Assembly (NCBI GenBank): GCA_036939755.1
Contig: JALLAZ010000381.1
Coordinates: 1 to 16,224 of the forward strand
Direction of reading: 5' to 3'
DNA length: 16,224 bases
Origin: Stephanodiscus triporus
Lineage: Eukaryota; Bacillariophyta; Thalassiosirophyceae; Thalassiosirales; Thalassiosiraceae
The notes under the pieces are model-generated. The model did not search any database and had not been told where the DNA came from. It worked only from the letters and a program-made list of their open reading frames with translations. Of the stretch, positions 8,601-16,224 are shown piece after piece. Numbering within the stretch: position 1 is the first letter of the stretch; the number at the start of each line of letters is the position of its first letter. A program made the position numbers and the translations under genes.

Positions 8601-8864
8601 GATACCGATACCCCTAGCCACATGCCACGCCACAACCCACATTCATTCCGAGAGACATACTCCACGAACAAACGACATCAATCGTATCGTAATTGACTTG
8701 TAGATTAAGAATTATAATACATCTTCATCAATACCGACAATTGCATTCATATTAATGATAACATTGGTCAGAGTTGGTTGAACAATCTTTTCAATTGTCA
8801 ACCCCCATTTTGATGGATTTTTAATTCCTACATATACATAGAAACCTGGTATTGGATTCTCGCG

Positions 8865-9079
8865 CTCCCCCTTTTGACAAGTGATCAGGCGAAAATAAAA
8901 ATATGAGTAGCCTTAACTTCATCAAAAAATGAGGTATGACAACAACAACAAAAACCGATTGAGGAATGCAATAGAAATAGTATTTAGAGCATTTTGGACT
9001 ATCTGGGCATATCATCTGTGCTACCAAAATTGACCCAGTTACAAGGTTGAAACTCCCCTTTTTGACTAGTGCTCGTAGG
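8865..9079. repeat. Diverged direct repeat pair CTCCCC..TTTTGAC..AGTG
   Basis: CTCCCCCTTTTGACAAGTG at 8865-8883 resembles CTCCCCTTTTTGACTAGTG at 9053-9071, and the likeness weakens just beyond. Looser versions sit near 7877 (CCCCCATTGACAAG) and 8801 (CCCCCATTTTGATGG). These may be traces of a dispersed repeat, but the copies are short and could be chance. Confidence 0.35.
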
Positions 9080-9208
9080 TATTGTACTCTATCTATGCCT
9101 ATGCTGAGCCACATCACAGCATAAACTTTTTTCCGGCTCCATTTTGGTTCAGTCTGTCTACTATTCCTATGTACAAAAATGTGTCTTTTCCTCCACAAAA
9201 GAGGATTC

Positions 9209-9222
9209 GGGGGCCGGCCCCC
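9209..9222. repeat. Perfect 14-bp GC palindrome
   Basis: GGGGGCCGGCCCCC is exactly self-complementary and sits in AT-rich DNA. Its flanks add weak outer pairing (GAGGATT on the left against AATCCCTC on the right), so the whole could fold as a hairpin of about 40 bp. Function is unknown. Confidence 0.8.
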
Positions 9223-9905
9223 TTAAAATCCCTCAATACGTAAATACATACATACTCTCTTTCTCTAGTGCCAGTTGCCAGCAGGCAGCAGCCAGGCTCA
9301 GCATTCAGCTGCTGCGTTATTCTTACACTACACTTTTCCATACTCCCGTTTTTCTCAGCAACCGGAAAATAATGAGTTCCTCCAATACGCGGAGTCGATA
9401 AATAATAATCATGTTCTTCTAACGTGATACTCTACATACAACATACAAAAATAATAATTCACCTCATTTTTTTTAGTAACAAGTAAGTAAAAAATGAACA
9501 AAGTCGAACATCCACTTCGACATCGCATAAATAGGAAACAGTAGTCATGTTACCCTCCAGTCTTGTTTATAAAAATGAGGTCATTTTATCTCCTGGACTT
9601 AACAAGCGTGTGCACAGGAGAAATATCGACGTTGCCCACGGCCTCGTTTAGGTAGAGGCTGTTGCACGTGAGAATAAAGTACAAAATAAAAGGAGGGAAG
9701 AGAGGCAAGGAAGGCCTCTTGGTTTTGCCATTTGCCCATGCCAAGAGGTGGAGCGTATTCGGCGTTGCCCACACATACATCACATCCAGCCTGGCCTGGC
9801 TCCTCGACTGAATAATCCCAGGAGCTGCCATCCATCGACTTTGATACGAGACTCTAGCCGAAGAGGAAGACAAGGAGATTGGAGGGATACCTCACCCCAC
9901 GTGTA

Positions 9906-12900
9906 ATGTCCGGCTCTGTGTCTGCCAACGCCAAAACCAACAAGCGGTCCGTCGATGGGGAGATGAAGGGACGGCAATCCCCAACCGACGCCGACGAGGC
10001 GGGAGAGCGGGACTCCAGAGACCATTCCTCCGGAGATGCCGCATCCGCGCACCAGGGCGCCAACGGAAGCGGCGGCGGCGGCGCGGACGGGACGAGAGAC
10101 GCCGCCGGCGGCATCGACGACGGCGATGCCCACGGCGAGATCGGAGACGGGGGCGGCAAGAGGGACCGACACAAGTCCTCGACCGAGAACGGAGAATCGT
10201 CGTCGCATCCTCTGCAGCGTCAGCTCCGTCCGCTGAACAGCGACGACGTCGTCACCACCGCGACGTCGTCGAACCACGACGACAGCGGCGTCGACGACGA
10301 CGACGCCGACGCCGACCCAGTCGACGGCGCCAACCCCAAGCGTCGGGGCGGAGGCGTCGGCGGAGGCCAACGGCCCCCCTGGGACGGCGCCGACCCGCCC
10401 CCCTCCTCCTCCTCCCGGCCGCGGCAGCAGCAGCAGCAGCATCAGCGACAACAGCATCCGCCGCTGCCCATCCAGCCCCCCGCCCCCCTCTCCCTGACGT
10501 CCGAGGAGCTGAACTTCCTCATCTACCGCTACCTCCAGGAGTGCGGATTCGTTCACTCCGCGTTCTCCTTCGCGCACGAGTCGGGAGCGGGCAGGGTCCG
10601 GCCGAGGAACGCGGCGAGCGTCCCCCCCGGCGCCCTCGTCATGTTCCTGCAGAAGGGACTGCAATACGTGGGCATGGAGGAGAGCCTCGCGAGGGAGGTC
10701 GGGGTCGGCGGCGGCTGCGGCATCGTCGTCGGCGGGGGGGGGGGGGGGGAATCGTCCAAGGACTGCGACTTCGGGGGCGAGGACGAGGGCGGACCGGGGA
10801 GGGGCGACGGGGAACGTTCGGAGCCACCCCCCATGGGACCGGACTTCGGCCTCCTATGTCCCCGCGCGCTTCACACGCTCACCCGAAAGGATCCCCCCAT
10901 AAAGCTGCGCGTCCCTCCCGCGTCGGCCGCTGCCGTCACCAAGGTCATGATGGAAGCGGAGGAGAGGCTCACGAGGGAACGACGGTCATGGGAGGACAAG
11001 CGACGGATGGCGATGATTTCGTCGGCCGAGGGAAGGGGGGGGCTGCGGAATCAGTCCCTCGAATTGCGTGGGGGGAAGGCCGAGCCTTTCGAGGAGGAGC
11101 CGATGGAGATGATGATCGACGAGCAGGTCGATGAGGAGAGGATGGTCCCCACGCCGAGGAAGCGGAAGAAGAAGAAGAAGGGCGGGAACAAGGAGGCCGA
11201 CGTCGTTGAGTTCGAGGCGGAGACCAACGAATCGGTTTCGAACAGAACGAGCAAGTCGTCGTCGGCTGAAATCGATGGGACGAAGCACTCGTTAAAGGGT
11301 AAGACGCATGCCGTCTCAGCTATCGAGGCCACCGCGGCTGCCATGCGTGCCGCGTCAGTCGGACAGATAGTCCCCCGTGGTATGGCCGCTGCCGTCACGG
11401 CCTATGTGAATGAACAAAAGAAGAGGAACGGAGCGGTGGACGCTGCCGCCAGCACGCTTGGACTAGGGGGATTGAATCAGCCGTTTTCTCATCAGGGTTC
11501 GAGGGAAGGGACTCCCCTGCAGCAACAACAGCAGGCCCAGCATCAACAGCAGAGACAGCAGCAGGAATACCAAATGGATTTGGCAGCGGCGACAAGAGTG
11601 CAGGATGCGCATCTCTTTCAGGAGGCCCAAAGGATGCAGGAGACGCATAGGATGCATAAGACATTGCGGCTCCAGGAGACGCAAAGGATGCAGGAGACAC
11701 AAAGGATGCAGGAGGCGCAGCATCGCATGCAGCAGGAGATGTGGAACAATGTCCAGCAGCAGAATCAGCAGTCCGCTCTGACGCAGCAGCAGACTAATGC
11801 CAATGATCCACGCGGACCTCCCCAGTCATATCATTCGCAAATGGATCCCTCGGGAGTCGACTTGACCGAGGCTGCGGAAGTCGTACGACAGCGGGTGGAG
11901 ATCCAGACAGCCCTTGCGAAGCGACAGCGGGCCGTCCTGGCGATGGCGCAGCAGCAGCAACAACAGCAGGGGGGGGCGGTAAAGCAGGCTCAACCGCAGC
12001 AGGAGGGGGATTGGAACGTTCGCAAACAACCCCAGGTCAATCAGGAGGACTCCCTGCGCGCCGGCGCCATCGCGGCCCTTATGTCGGCTGCCACGGGAAG
12101 ACAGCAACCGTCAACCATACCTTCCATACCCTCGTCGTCGTCCATGGGGGGTCCTCCTGCGGTTAGCAACTATGCACAACCTCAGATTAATGGTCCGGCG
12201 GCGCCACTGATGCCCGGGGACAAGAGGGGCAATCAGGAGCGACGAAACTTGATCCACCGGATCGGCGATGCCCAGCGCGATGCCCAGCCCACCACGACTA
12301 CCGATAAGCAATTGACCAATGAAGAAGCAGACCGTCTTATGGTCGAACAAGATCGTCTCACGGCCATTCATCCGTCCGAAGTCATGGAACTGTCCCAACA
12401 TACGTCCGAAGTATTCATGTGCGCATGGAATCCTCGTTTCACCAACCTTATCGCCACGGGTTCCGGGGACGCCTCCGCGCGGATATGGATGATCAACGGC
12501 CCGGACGCCAGTGGGGGATGTCAGCAGTCCATATTGCTCCCCCACGGGCACGATTCTATTGACAAGAAGAACAAGGACGTCACTACGCTGGAATGGTCGT
12601 CCAACGGAGAATTGCTAGCCACGGGCTCGTACGATGGCGTCGCCAGGGTGTGGTCCCGCGACGGGGAATTGCGCCAGACTCTGAAGGGTCATAGGGGTCC
12701 GATATTCAGTCTTAAGTGGAATAAGCGGGGGAACTTCCTCCTGTCCGGGAGTTACGACAAGAGCACCATCGTTTGGGACGTCACCGGCGAGGTGGGGTTC
12801 GTGAAGCAGCAGTTCTCGTTCCACTTTGCGCCCGCGCTCGACGTCGATTGGAAGGACGACCTGACCTTCGCCAGCTGCTCGACCGACAAGACCGTACAGA

Positions 12901-13457
12901 TCTGTCGAGTGGGACAGGCCCGTCCCATAAAAACGTTCACGGGCCACGCCGATGAGGTCAATGCCGTGAAGTGGGATCCCTCGGGCACGCTCCTGGCGTC
13001 ATGTTCCGACGATTGCACGGCCAAGGTATGGGACATCAATTCCACGAGTGACGAACCAAAGTGGGACTTCAAGAGTCATCAACAGGAGATTTATACCGTC
13101 AAGTGGAGCCCAACGGGTCCCGGGTCAAGGAATCCCGACAAGTTATTAATGCTGGCAACGGCATCGTTCGATGGATCCGTGAGGCTGTGGAACGTCGTCA
13201 ACGGTAGCTGTCTGCGGATACTCAGCAGACATCGAGAATCCGTTTATTCAGTAGCCTTCTCCCCCTCGGGTGATTATCTCGCGAGTGGGAGTCTGGCTGG
13301 ACAGTTATACATATGGAATGTATGTGATGGTGTGCACATCAAGAGCTTCAAGGGCAAGGGAGACATATTCGAGGTTGCTTGGAATATTGAGGAGACACGT
13401 GTTGCGGCGTGTTTTTCGTCCAATGTTGTGTCCGTCATTGATTTCAAGAAACCTTAA
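9906..13457 (+). CDS. LisH-WD40 corepressor subunit of the TBL1/TBL1XR1/HOS15/Sif2 type, with long Gln-rich insertion
   Basis: One uninterrupted frame of 1183 aa runs from ATG 9906 (the frame stays open upstream, but only non-ATG codons precede). Residues 1-190 are low complexity, rich in Asp, Gly, Ser and Pro. A LisH dimerisation motif follows at about 196-228 (LTSEELNFLIYRYLQECGF). Residues 418-425 (RKRKKKKK) fit a nuclear localisation signal. About 530-700 are Gln-rich, including six near-repeats of MQETQR at 572-608 (DNA 11619-11728). The C-terminal 360 residues (about 822-1183) form a WD40 propeller, probably eight blades as in TBL1, with repeats such as LLATGSYDGVARVW, LLSGSYDKSTIVWDV, LLASCSDDCTAKVWDI and the terminal IFEVAWN...AACFSSNVVSVIDF. 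TBL1-class proteins bridge histone deacetylases to repressors and exchange cofactors on chromatin. Human relatives are about 514-577 aa, so this one is roughly doubled by the N-terminal extension and the linker. No intron is needed. Confidence 0.93.
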   Translation: MSGSVSANAKTNKRSVDGEMKGRQSPTDADEAGERDSRDHSSGDAASAHQGANGSGGGGADGTRDAAGGIDDGDAHGEIGDGGGKRDRHKSSTENGESSSHPLQRQLRPLNSDDVVTTATSSNHDDSGVDDDDADADPVDGANPKRRGGGVGGGQRPPWDGADPPPSSSSRPRQQQQQHQRQQHPPLPIQPPAPLSLTSEELNFLIYRYLQECGFVHSAFSFAHESGAGRVRPRNAASVPPGALVMFLQKGLQYVGMEESLAREVGVGGGCGIVVGGGGGGESSKDCDFGGEDEGGPGRGDGERSEPPPMGPDFGLLCPRALHTLTRKDPPIKLRVPPASAAAVTKVMMEAEERLTRERRSWEDKRRMAMISSAEGRGGLRNQSLELRGGKAEPFEEEPMEMMIDEQVDEERMVPTPRKRKKKKKGGNKEADVVEFEAETNESVSNRTSKSSSAEIDGTKHSLKGKTHAVSAIEATAAAMRAASVGQIVPRGMAAAVTAYVNEQKKRNGAVDAAASTLGLGGLNQPFSHQGSREGTPLQQQQQAQHQQQRQQQEYQMDLAAATRVQDAHLFQEAQRMQETHRMHKTLRLQETQRMQETQRMQEAQHRMQQEMWNNVQQQNQQSALTQQQTNANDPRGPPQSYHSQMDPSGVDLTEAAEVVRQRVEIQTALAKRQRAVLAMAQQQQQQQGGAVKQAQPQQEGDWNVRKQPQVNQEDSLRAGAIAALMSAATGRQQPSTIPSIPSSSSMGGPPAVSNYAQPQINGPAAPLMPGDKRGNQERRNLIHRIGDAQRDAQPTTTTDKQLTNEEADRLMVEQDRLTAIHPSEVMELSQHTSEVFMCAWNPRFTNLIATGSGDASARIWMINGPDASGGCQQSILLPHGHDSIDKKNKDVTTLEWSSNGELLATGSYDGVARVWSRDGELRQTLKGHRGPIFSLKWNKRGNFLLSGSYDKSTIVWDVTGEVGFVKQQFSFHFAPALDVDWKDDLTFASCSTDKTVQICRVGQARPIKTFTGHADEVNAVKWDPSGTLLASCSDDCTAKVWDINSTSDEPKWDFKSHQQEIYTVKWSPTGPGSRNPDKLLMLATASFDGSVRLWNVVNGSCLRILSRHRESVYSVAFSPSGDYLASGSLAGQLYIWNVCDGVHIKSFKGKGDIFEVAWNIEETRVAACFSSNVVSVIDFKKP
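11619..11728. repeat. Coding 18-bp tandem repeat (MQETQR-type hexapeptides)
   Basis: Within the TBL1-like gene, about six copies of an 18-bp unit encode QEAQRM, QETHRM, HKTLRL, QETQRM, QETQRM and QEAQHRM. Two adjacent copies are nearly identical in DNA, so the array probably still expands and contracts. The product is likely a helical, Gln-rich linker. Confidence 0.85.
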
Positions 13458-14238
13458 TCCTACTCGACTCGGTGCATAGATATTACTATATATCGTTGCG
13501 TCACTCAGATGCATTAACATTGAATATTTGAGGGCTAATCAGTTTTGACTGAGAAAATATAATACAATCATTTTCATTCCAAGTTTCGTATAAAAAGGAG
13601 TACTTTTGTAATTCAATATAATCAGTGTGTCTGAGAGTTTCACACTGCTATCAGAGATTTAATGGACATCAAGGTTTGGCATGTGCGATGTACGGCGATA
13701 AACTGGAATACCCCCACCCCTCCTGACTTCTCAAATTTTAAATCCTGCCTGTTACGAATAAGATTACGCTCACTCCATACTGCTCTCCGACAAACACAGC
13801 AGGAAGGTTTTACCGGCACTTTACCACGATGCGATGATAAGTTGACAAAAGGGTTTCTTGAGTAGAATGAGGGATACCGCTTCTCAAAGAATCGAAGAAA
13901 CCAATAATATTTATTTGTCCTCTCGCTGTCATGAGAAGGGATGAGAACAAGCACAGCATAAACATAATTATCATCTCTAGTGTGATTACAGATTACTCTC
14001 GTATTGGAACCTGCCGCCGATGAATTACAGGCATGTGAACTCAGTAGAACCAAGTTTCTGGCCCAAACTGATTGAGAGTGCTCTGGACATGTCAAGATGA
14101 TCGGATCAATGCAATCTCAATGATGAGGATATGAAGATGGATGTTGAGGCTACTGCGTGCCCCGCATGAATATAAGAATGTCAACAAACGGACACACACA
14201 GCCACTCAGTACAAGAAGGGAGCGATCCGCTGACCGAA
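13458..14238. other. Convergent 3' spacer between the TBL1-like and H2A.Z genes
   Basis: These 781 bp separate two genes whose 3' ends face each other. The region is AT-rich. A 151-codon minus-strand ORF (13640-14095) and a 67-codon plus-strand ORF (13662-13865) overlap here. Neither shows a recognisable domain, so I do not call either a gene. Both transcripts' 3' ends should lie here. Confidence 0.5.
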
Positions 14239-14959
14239 TTAAAATGCTGCTTTCTTGGACTTGGTTGATTTATTGATGAGAGACTTGTGGATGTGCGGGA
14301 TCACACCGCCCCCGGCGATTGTAGCCTTGATGAGTGTGTCGAGTTCTTCGTCTCCTCGAATGGCAAGCTGCAAATGACGCGGTGTGATTCGCTTTACTTT
14401 GAGATCCTTGCACGCGTTTCCGGCCAATTCAAGTACCTCGGCGGTGAGGTATTCCAAAATAGCTGATGTGTACACTGCAGCGGTCGCGCCGACGCGCTGA
14501 CTCTGTTGGACAGAGCCTTTCAAAAAACGGTGGACCCTACCCACGGGGAACTGTGTTAAAGACGATCCATGGAAGTCAGCAATTGTGAGAGAGATGAGTA
14601 ACTATCATCCTTCATCACATGTGACATGTCTTGTGATTGTTGACTCACCTGCAAACCAGCCTTCGATGAACGAGACTGGGGAGCCTTCTTGACTGTCGGC
14701 GCCTTGCCTCCCTTTCCACCCTTACCTCCTTTACCTCCTTTGCCAGACTGTACACAACAAACAACGTACACAAAAACACAAGATGAGATCAAGTCGGTGG
14801 GCTCTATGGTCAATGTTGATTTCCATCCACAACAGTCGTAGACGATTCCACCAACGGGCCAACAGCCGAGGAGTTTACTTCGACTGCAACAAGCCCAACC
14901 TATGTATCTGTCATGCCAGGCCGCTCGGGGTTAAGAGCTGCCAGGGCAAAGCTCACCAT
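14239..14959 (-). CDS. Histone variant H2A.Z
   Basis: Exons 14959-14957 (the ATG alone, followed by GTGAGC), 14747-14649 and 14550-14239 give 137 aa. Both joins are phase 0 with consensus sites (TACAG acceptor, CAG/GTGAGT donor, ACACAG acceptor). The N-tail after Met-Ser is five lysines spaced every third residue (Lys4, 7, 10, 13, 16) in GGK repeats, typical acetylation targets. The core reads [57 protein letters not shown], then [20 protein letters not shown]. The last block is the H2A.Z signature, distinct from canonical H2A. H2A.Z replaces H2A in nucleosomes around promoters and is deposited by SWR1-type remodellers. Introns (209 and 98 bp) and thus polyadenylated mRNA fit a replication-independent variant. 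The reading was chosen over an apparent GTG start at 14544, which lies inside exon 3. Confidence 0.96.
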
Positions 14960-15619
14960 GGTATCGTATTCGGTTGAGCAGAGGGCTGCGCAAGAGATGA
15001 ACTGAGGGAAATGACAAGAAACGGAAAATCGCGGTCCCGGGTGGACTTAGTTGACAAACACGCGCCATAATTTTGAGACATACAAACACTCTTTTTCTCT
15101 GTGTGGCCGTTGGTTGCGCTCTCTTTCCGTTGGGTTCCGATGGTGCTTGGTGTCCTACGTATCGTACTTACGGTAAATAAATAGACCTAAATCATTCTTT
15201 TTTAGATATGAGATATCCCAATATTAAATATTTTATTGATTGCCTCGCTAGATTACCATACTGAAGTATGATCCTATGTCGGTGCGTCTGTACCCCTAGC
15301 TGAATTCAGTCAAAGTAGCTGAATTTAGCTTTGGTTCACAGGCCTAGACGACAATGAAACTGCTGTTGTCTTACGAATAGTCAACAGTGCCATGTTCGCC
15401 GTCGTCTCTAGATGTTCCGCCCGAGTGGCGGTTCGAGCGGACCGAAGTTTAGGGGGTCAATTTCCTTGCGCCCAAGTCCATTACGGTGTTTTTTTACCAT
15501 CGTAAAAAACAAAATTGCTGGTTGGGGGGAGTTTTTCGGCGAGGAAAAATGATTTCACGTAGGAATTAATACGTAATGCTGTAGATTTTACCATAAATCA
15601 CAAAATATTCAACACCACC
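14960..15619. promoter_or_regulatory. Upstream region of the H2A.Z gene, no gene seen
   Basis: The first part (about 14960-15150) should carry the H2A.Z promoter and 5' leader, read on the minus strand; no TATA box or histone-specific element was recognised. Farther right is AT-rich DNA with a small T/A hairpin at 15488-15510 (GTTTTTTTAC, loop CAT, GTAAAAAAC) and a GC stem at about 15419-15433 (CCGCC, CGAGT, GGCGG). No gene. Confidence 0.4.
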
Positions 15620-16080
15620 ATGCTGCGAACCCGAGCCCTCCGGATCGGCGAGGGTGCCACCTGCTCTGTCCTAGTGAAGAGGCTCCGCCCGTCAGCCACA
15701 GGCTGTTGCGGCAGCCATCCCCAACCCATCTGCGAACTAGCGCGTTGGCGATCTCATTGCTATTCACCATGCAGTCACCACAAGAAGAGGGCACATCGCC
15801 GACAATCCCCGGCGTTGAATTAAACGCCGCACAACGATATGTCGTCGTCACAGTACATCTTTCTACTTTTCCTACGTCAAAACCTCCGACAAAAGGGGCG
15901 TTCCCGTCTAGCACACAAAAAAGTTGGGGTCATTCCCTACTACTATTAGTACGCACCCCAAGTTGATCATTCTCCACTGTAGATTCGGTTTGGTTTTTTG
16001 GCAGCTAACAGGTCCCTCCCTGATGCTGTATTCTGTAATTGCCTGTGGTTGGGGGTGGAGGCACAGGAATGAGGAGAAAG
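15620..16080. other. Unresolved overlapping ORFs on both strands
   Basis: Three ORFs overlap: plus 15620-15823 (67 codons, ATG after ACCACC, Arg-rich start MLRTRALRIG that could be a targeting peptide), plus 15706-15966 (86 codons) and a minus-strand frame 15609-15914 that starts only with GTG. The GC content is higher than in the flanks, so part of this may be coding, perhaps the first exon of a gene continuing past the window or a decayed one. No family is recognised and no single model is supported. Confidence 0.2.
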
Positions 16081-16111
16081 AAATCTCCCAACATCCTTGG
16101 CTGGAAATGTC

Positions 16112-16193
16112 GACGACATGTCGGCAACATGTCGGCGACATGCCGACATGTTGCCAAATTTTGCCCAGTCAGGCCAATTTTGGCGACATGGTT
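16112..16193. repeat. ACATGTCGGC repeat cluster with perfect hairpin
   Basis: GGCAACATGTCGGC at 16123-16136 is exactly reverse-complementary to GCCGACATGTTGCC at 16142-16155, with loop GACAT. The word CGACATG or a variant also occurs directly upstream (16114-16120) and at about 16183-16189. A looser second inverted pair (GCCAAATTTTG and CAATTTTGGC) follows at about 16153-16185. Dense palindromic short repeats like these are common in the subterminal parts of DNA transposons, and the cluster may continue beyond the window. Confidence 0.75.
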
Positions 16194-16224
16194 TTTAGTG
16201 TGTCGGCTCACTTTTGTGTCGCGG

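Larger units (their letters stand above)
8601..9905. other. AT-rich spacer upstream of the TBL1-like gene
   Basis: No convincing gene in 1.3 kb. It contains a GC palindrome at 9209-9222, a pair of diverged 25-bp direct repeats (8865-8889 and 9053-9079), and at its right end the presumed promoter and 5' leader of the TBL1-like gene. No TATA box was evident near 9800-9900. Confidence 0.5.

Noticed and set aside
9879..9905. Nine-codon N-terminal extension of the TBL1-like frame starting with TTG
   Set aside because: A nuclear eukaryotic gene would normally start at ATG; the first in-frame ATG is 9906.
9780..10664. 294-codon minus-strand ORF, Gly/Val/Arg-rich
   Set aside because: It is antisense to the GC-rich N-terminal part of the TBL1-like gene. 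Low-complexity GC-rich coding DNA opens long frames on the other strand, and the product has no family features.
11298..11320. GTAAGA...CTCAG within the TBL1-like gene as an intron
   Set aside because: It would be only about 20 bp, too short to splice, and the frame is continuous without it.
13640..14095. 151-codon minus-strand ORF in the TBL1/H2A.Z spacer
   Set aside because: No recognisable domain, Cys and Arg scattered without a clear pattern, and it occupies the region where both neighbours' 3' ends must lie. It could still be real; a homology search would decide.
15429..15445. GGTTCGAGC resembling a tRNA T-arm
   Set aside because: The nearby stem pairs with upstream CCGCC instead, and no cloverleaf can be drawn.
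1..16224. CRISPR array, prokaryotic operon or defence system
   Set aside because: No evenly spaced repeats, no ribosome binding sites, and genes have spliceosomal introns. The window is ordinary eukaryotic nuclear DNA.

Overview
This looks like nuclear DNA of a stramenopile, most likely a diatom. Five genes can be rebuilt. Most have short GT-AG introns of about 50-210 bp. One product starts with a signal peptide followed by an Ala-Phe-Thr-Pro motif, the bipartite plastid-targeting signature of diatoms and related algae with red-lineage complex plastids. Coding exons are GC-rich, especially the TBL1-like gene, while the spacers are AT-rich and hold repeat and foldback DNA. The diatom assignment is an inference; no ribosomal RNA or other phylogenetic marker is present.

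Layout, left to right: (1) 248-1323, plus strand, 3 exons: a plastid-targeted protein of the transaldolase / fructose-6-phosphate aldolase fold that lacks the Schiff-base lysine. (2) 1467-4453, minus strand, 7 exons: a two-pore channel (TPC) family cation channel of 825 aa with EF-hands between its two six-helix domains; it converges on gene 1. (3) 4739-5471, plus strand, 3 exons: a probable mitochondrial complex I ESSS/NDUFB11-like subunit with a poly-acidic tail, divergent from the TPC gene across a 285-bp shared upstream region. (4) 5472-9905, a 4.4-kb gene-poor island. It holds a 704-bp element bounded by TTAA and 18-bp terminal inverted repeats (non-autonomous piggyBac- or Kolobok-like), a 137-bp foldback near the middle of that element, a possible small two-exon gene, a lysine-rich ORF fragment and several palindromes. 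(5) 9906-13457, plus strand, intronless: a TBL1/TBL1XR1/HOS15-type LisH-WD40 corepressor subunit of 1183 aa, about twice the usual length. (6) 14239-14959, minus strand, 3 exons: histone variant H2A.Z, whose first coding exon is the start codon alone; it converges on TBL1. (7) 14960-16224: no recognised gene, and a repeat cluster with a perfect 14-bp-arm hairpin at the right edge.

The genes serve unrelated housekeeping or regulatory roles (plastid carbon metabolism or a derived function, vacuolar cation flux, respiration, chromatin). I see no operon-like or defence-type system. TBL1 and H2A.Z both act on chromatin, but their adjacency is probably chance. The observations most worth following are the lysine-less transaldolase homologue and the TTAA-bounded element with its internal foldback. 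All splice sites come from consensus, reading-frame phase and family similarity, not from transcript data.
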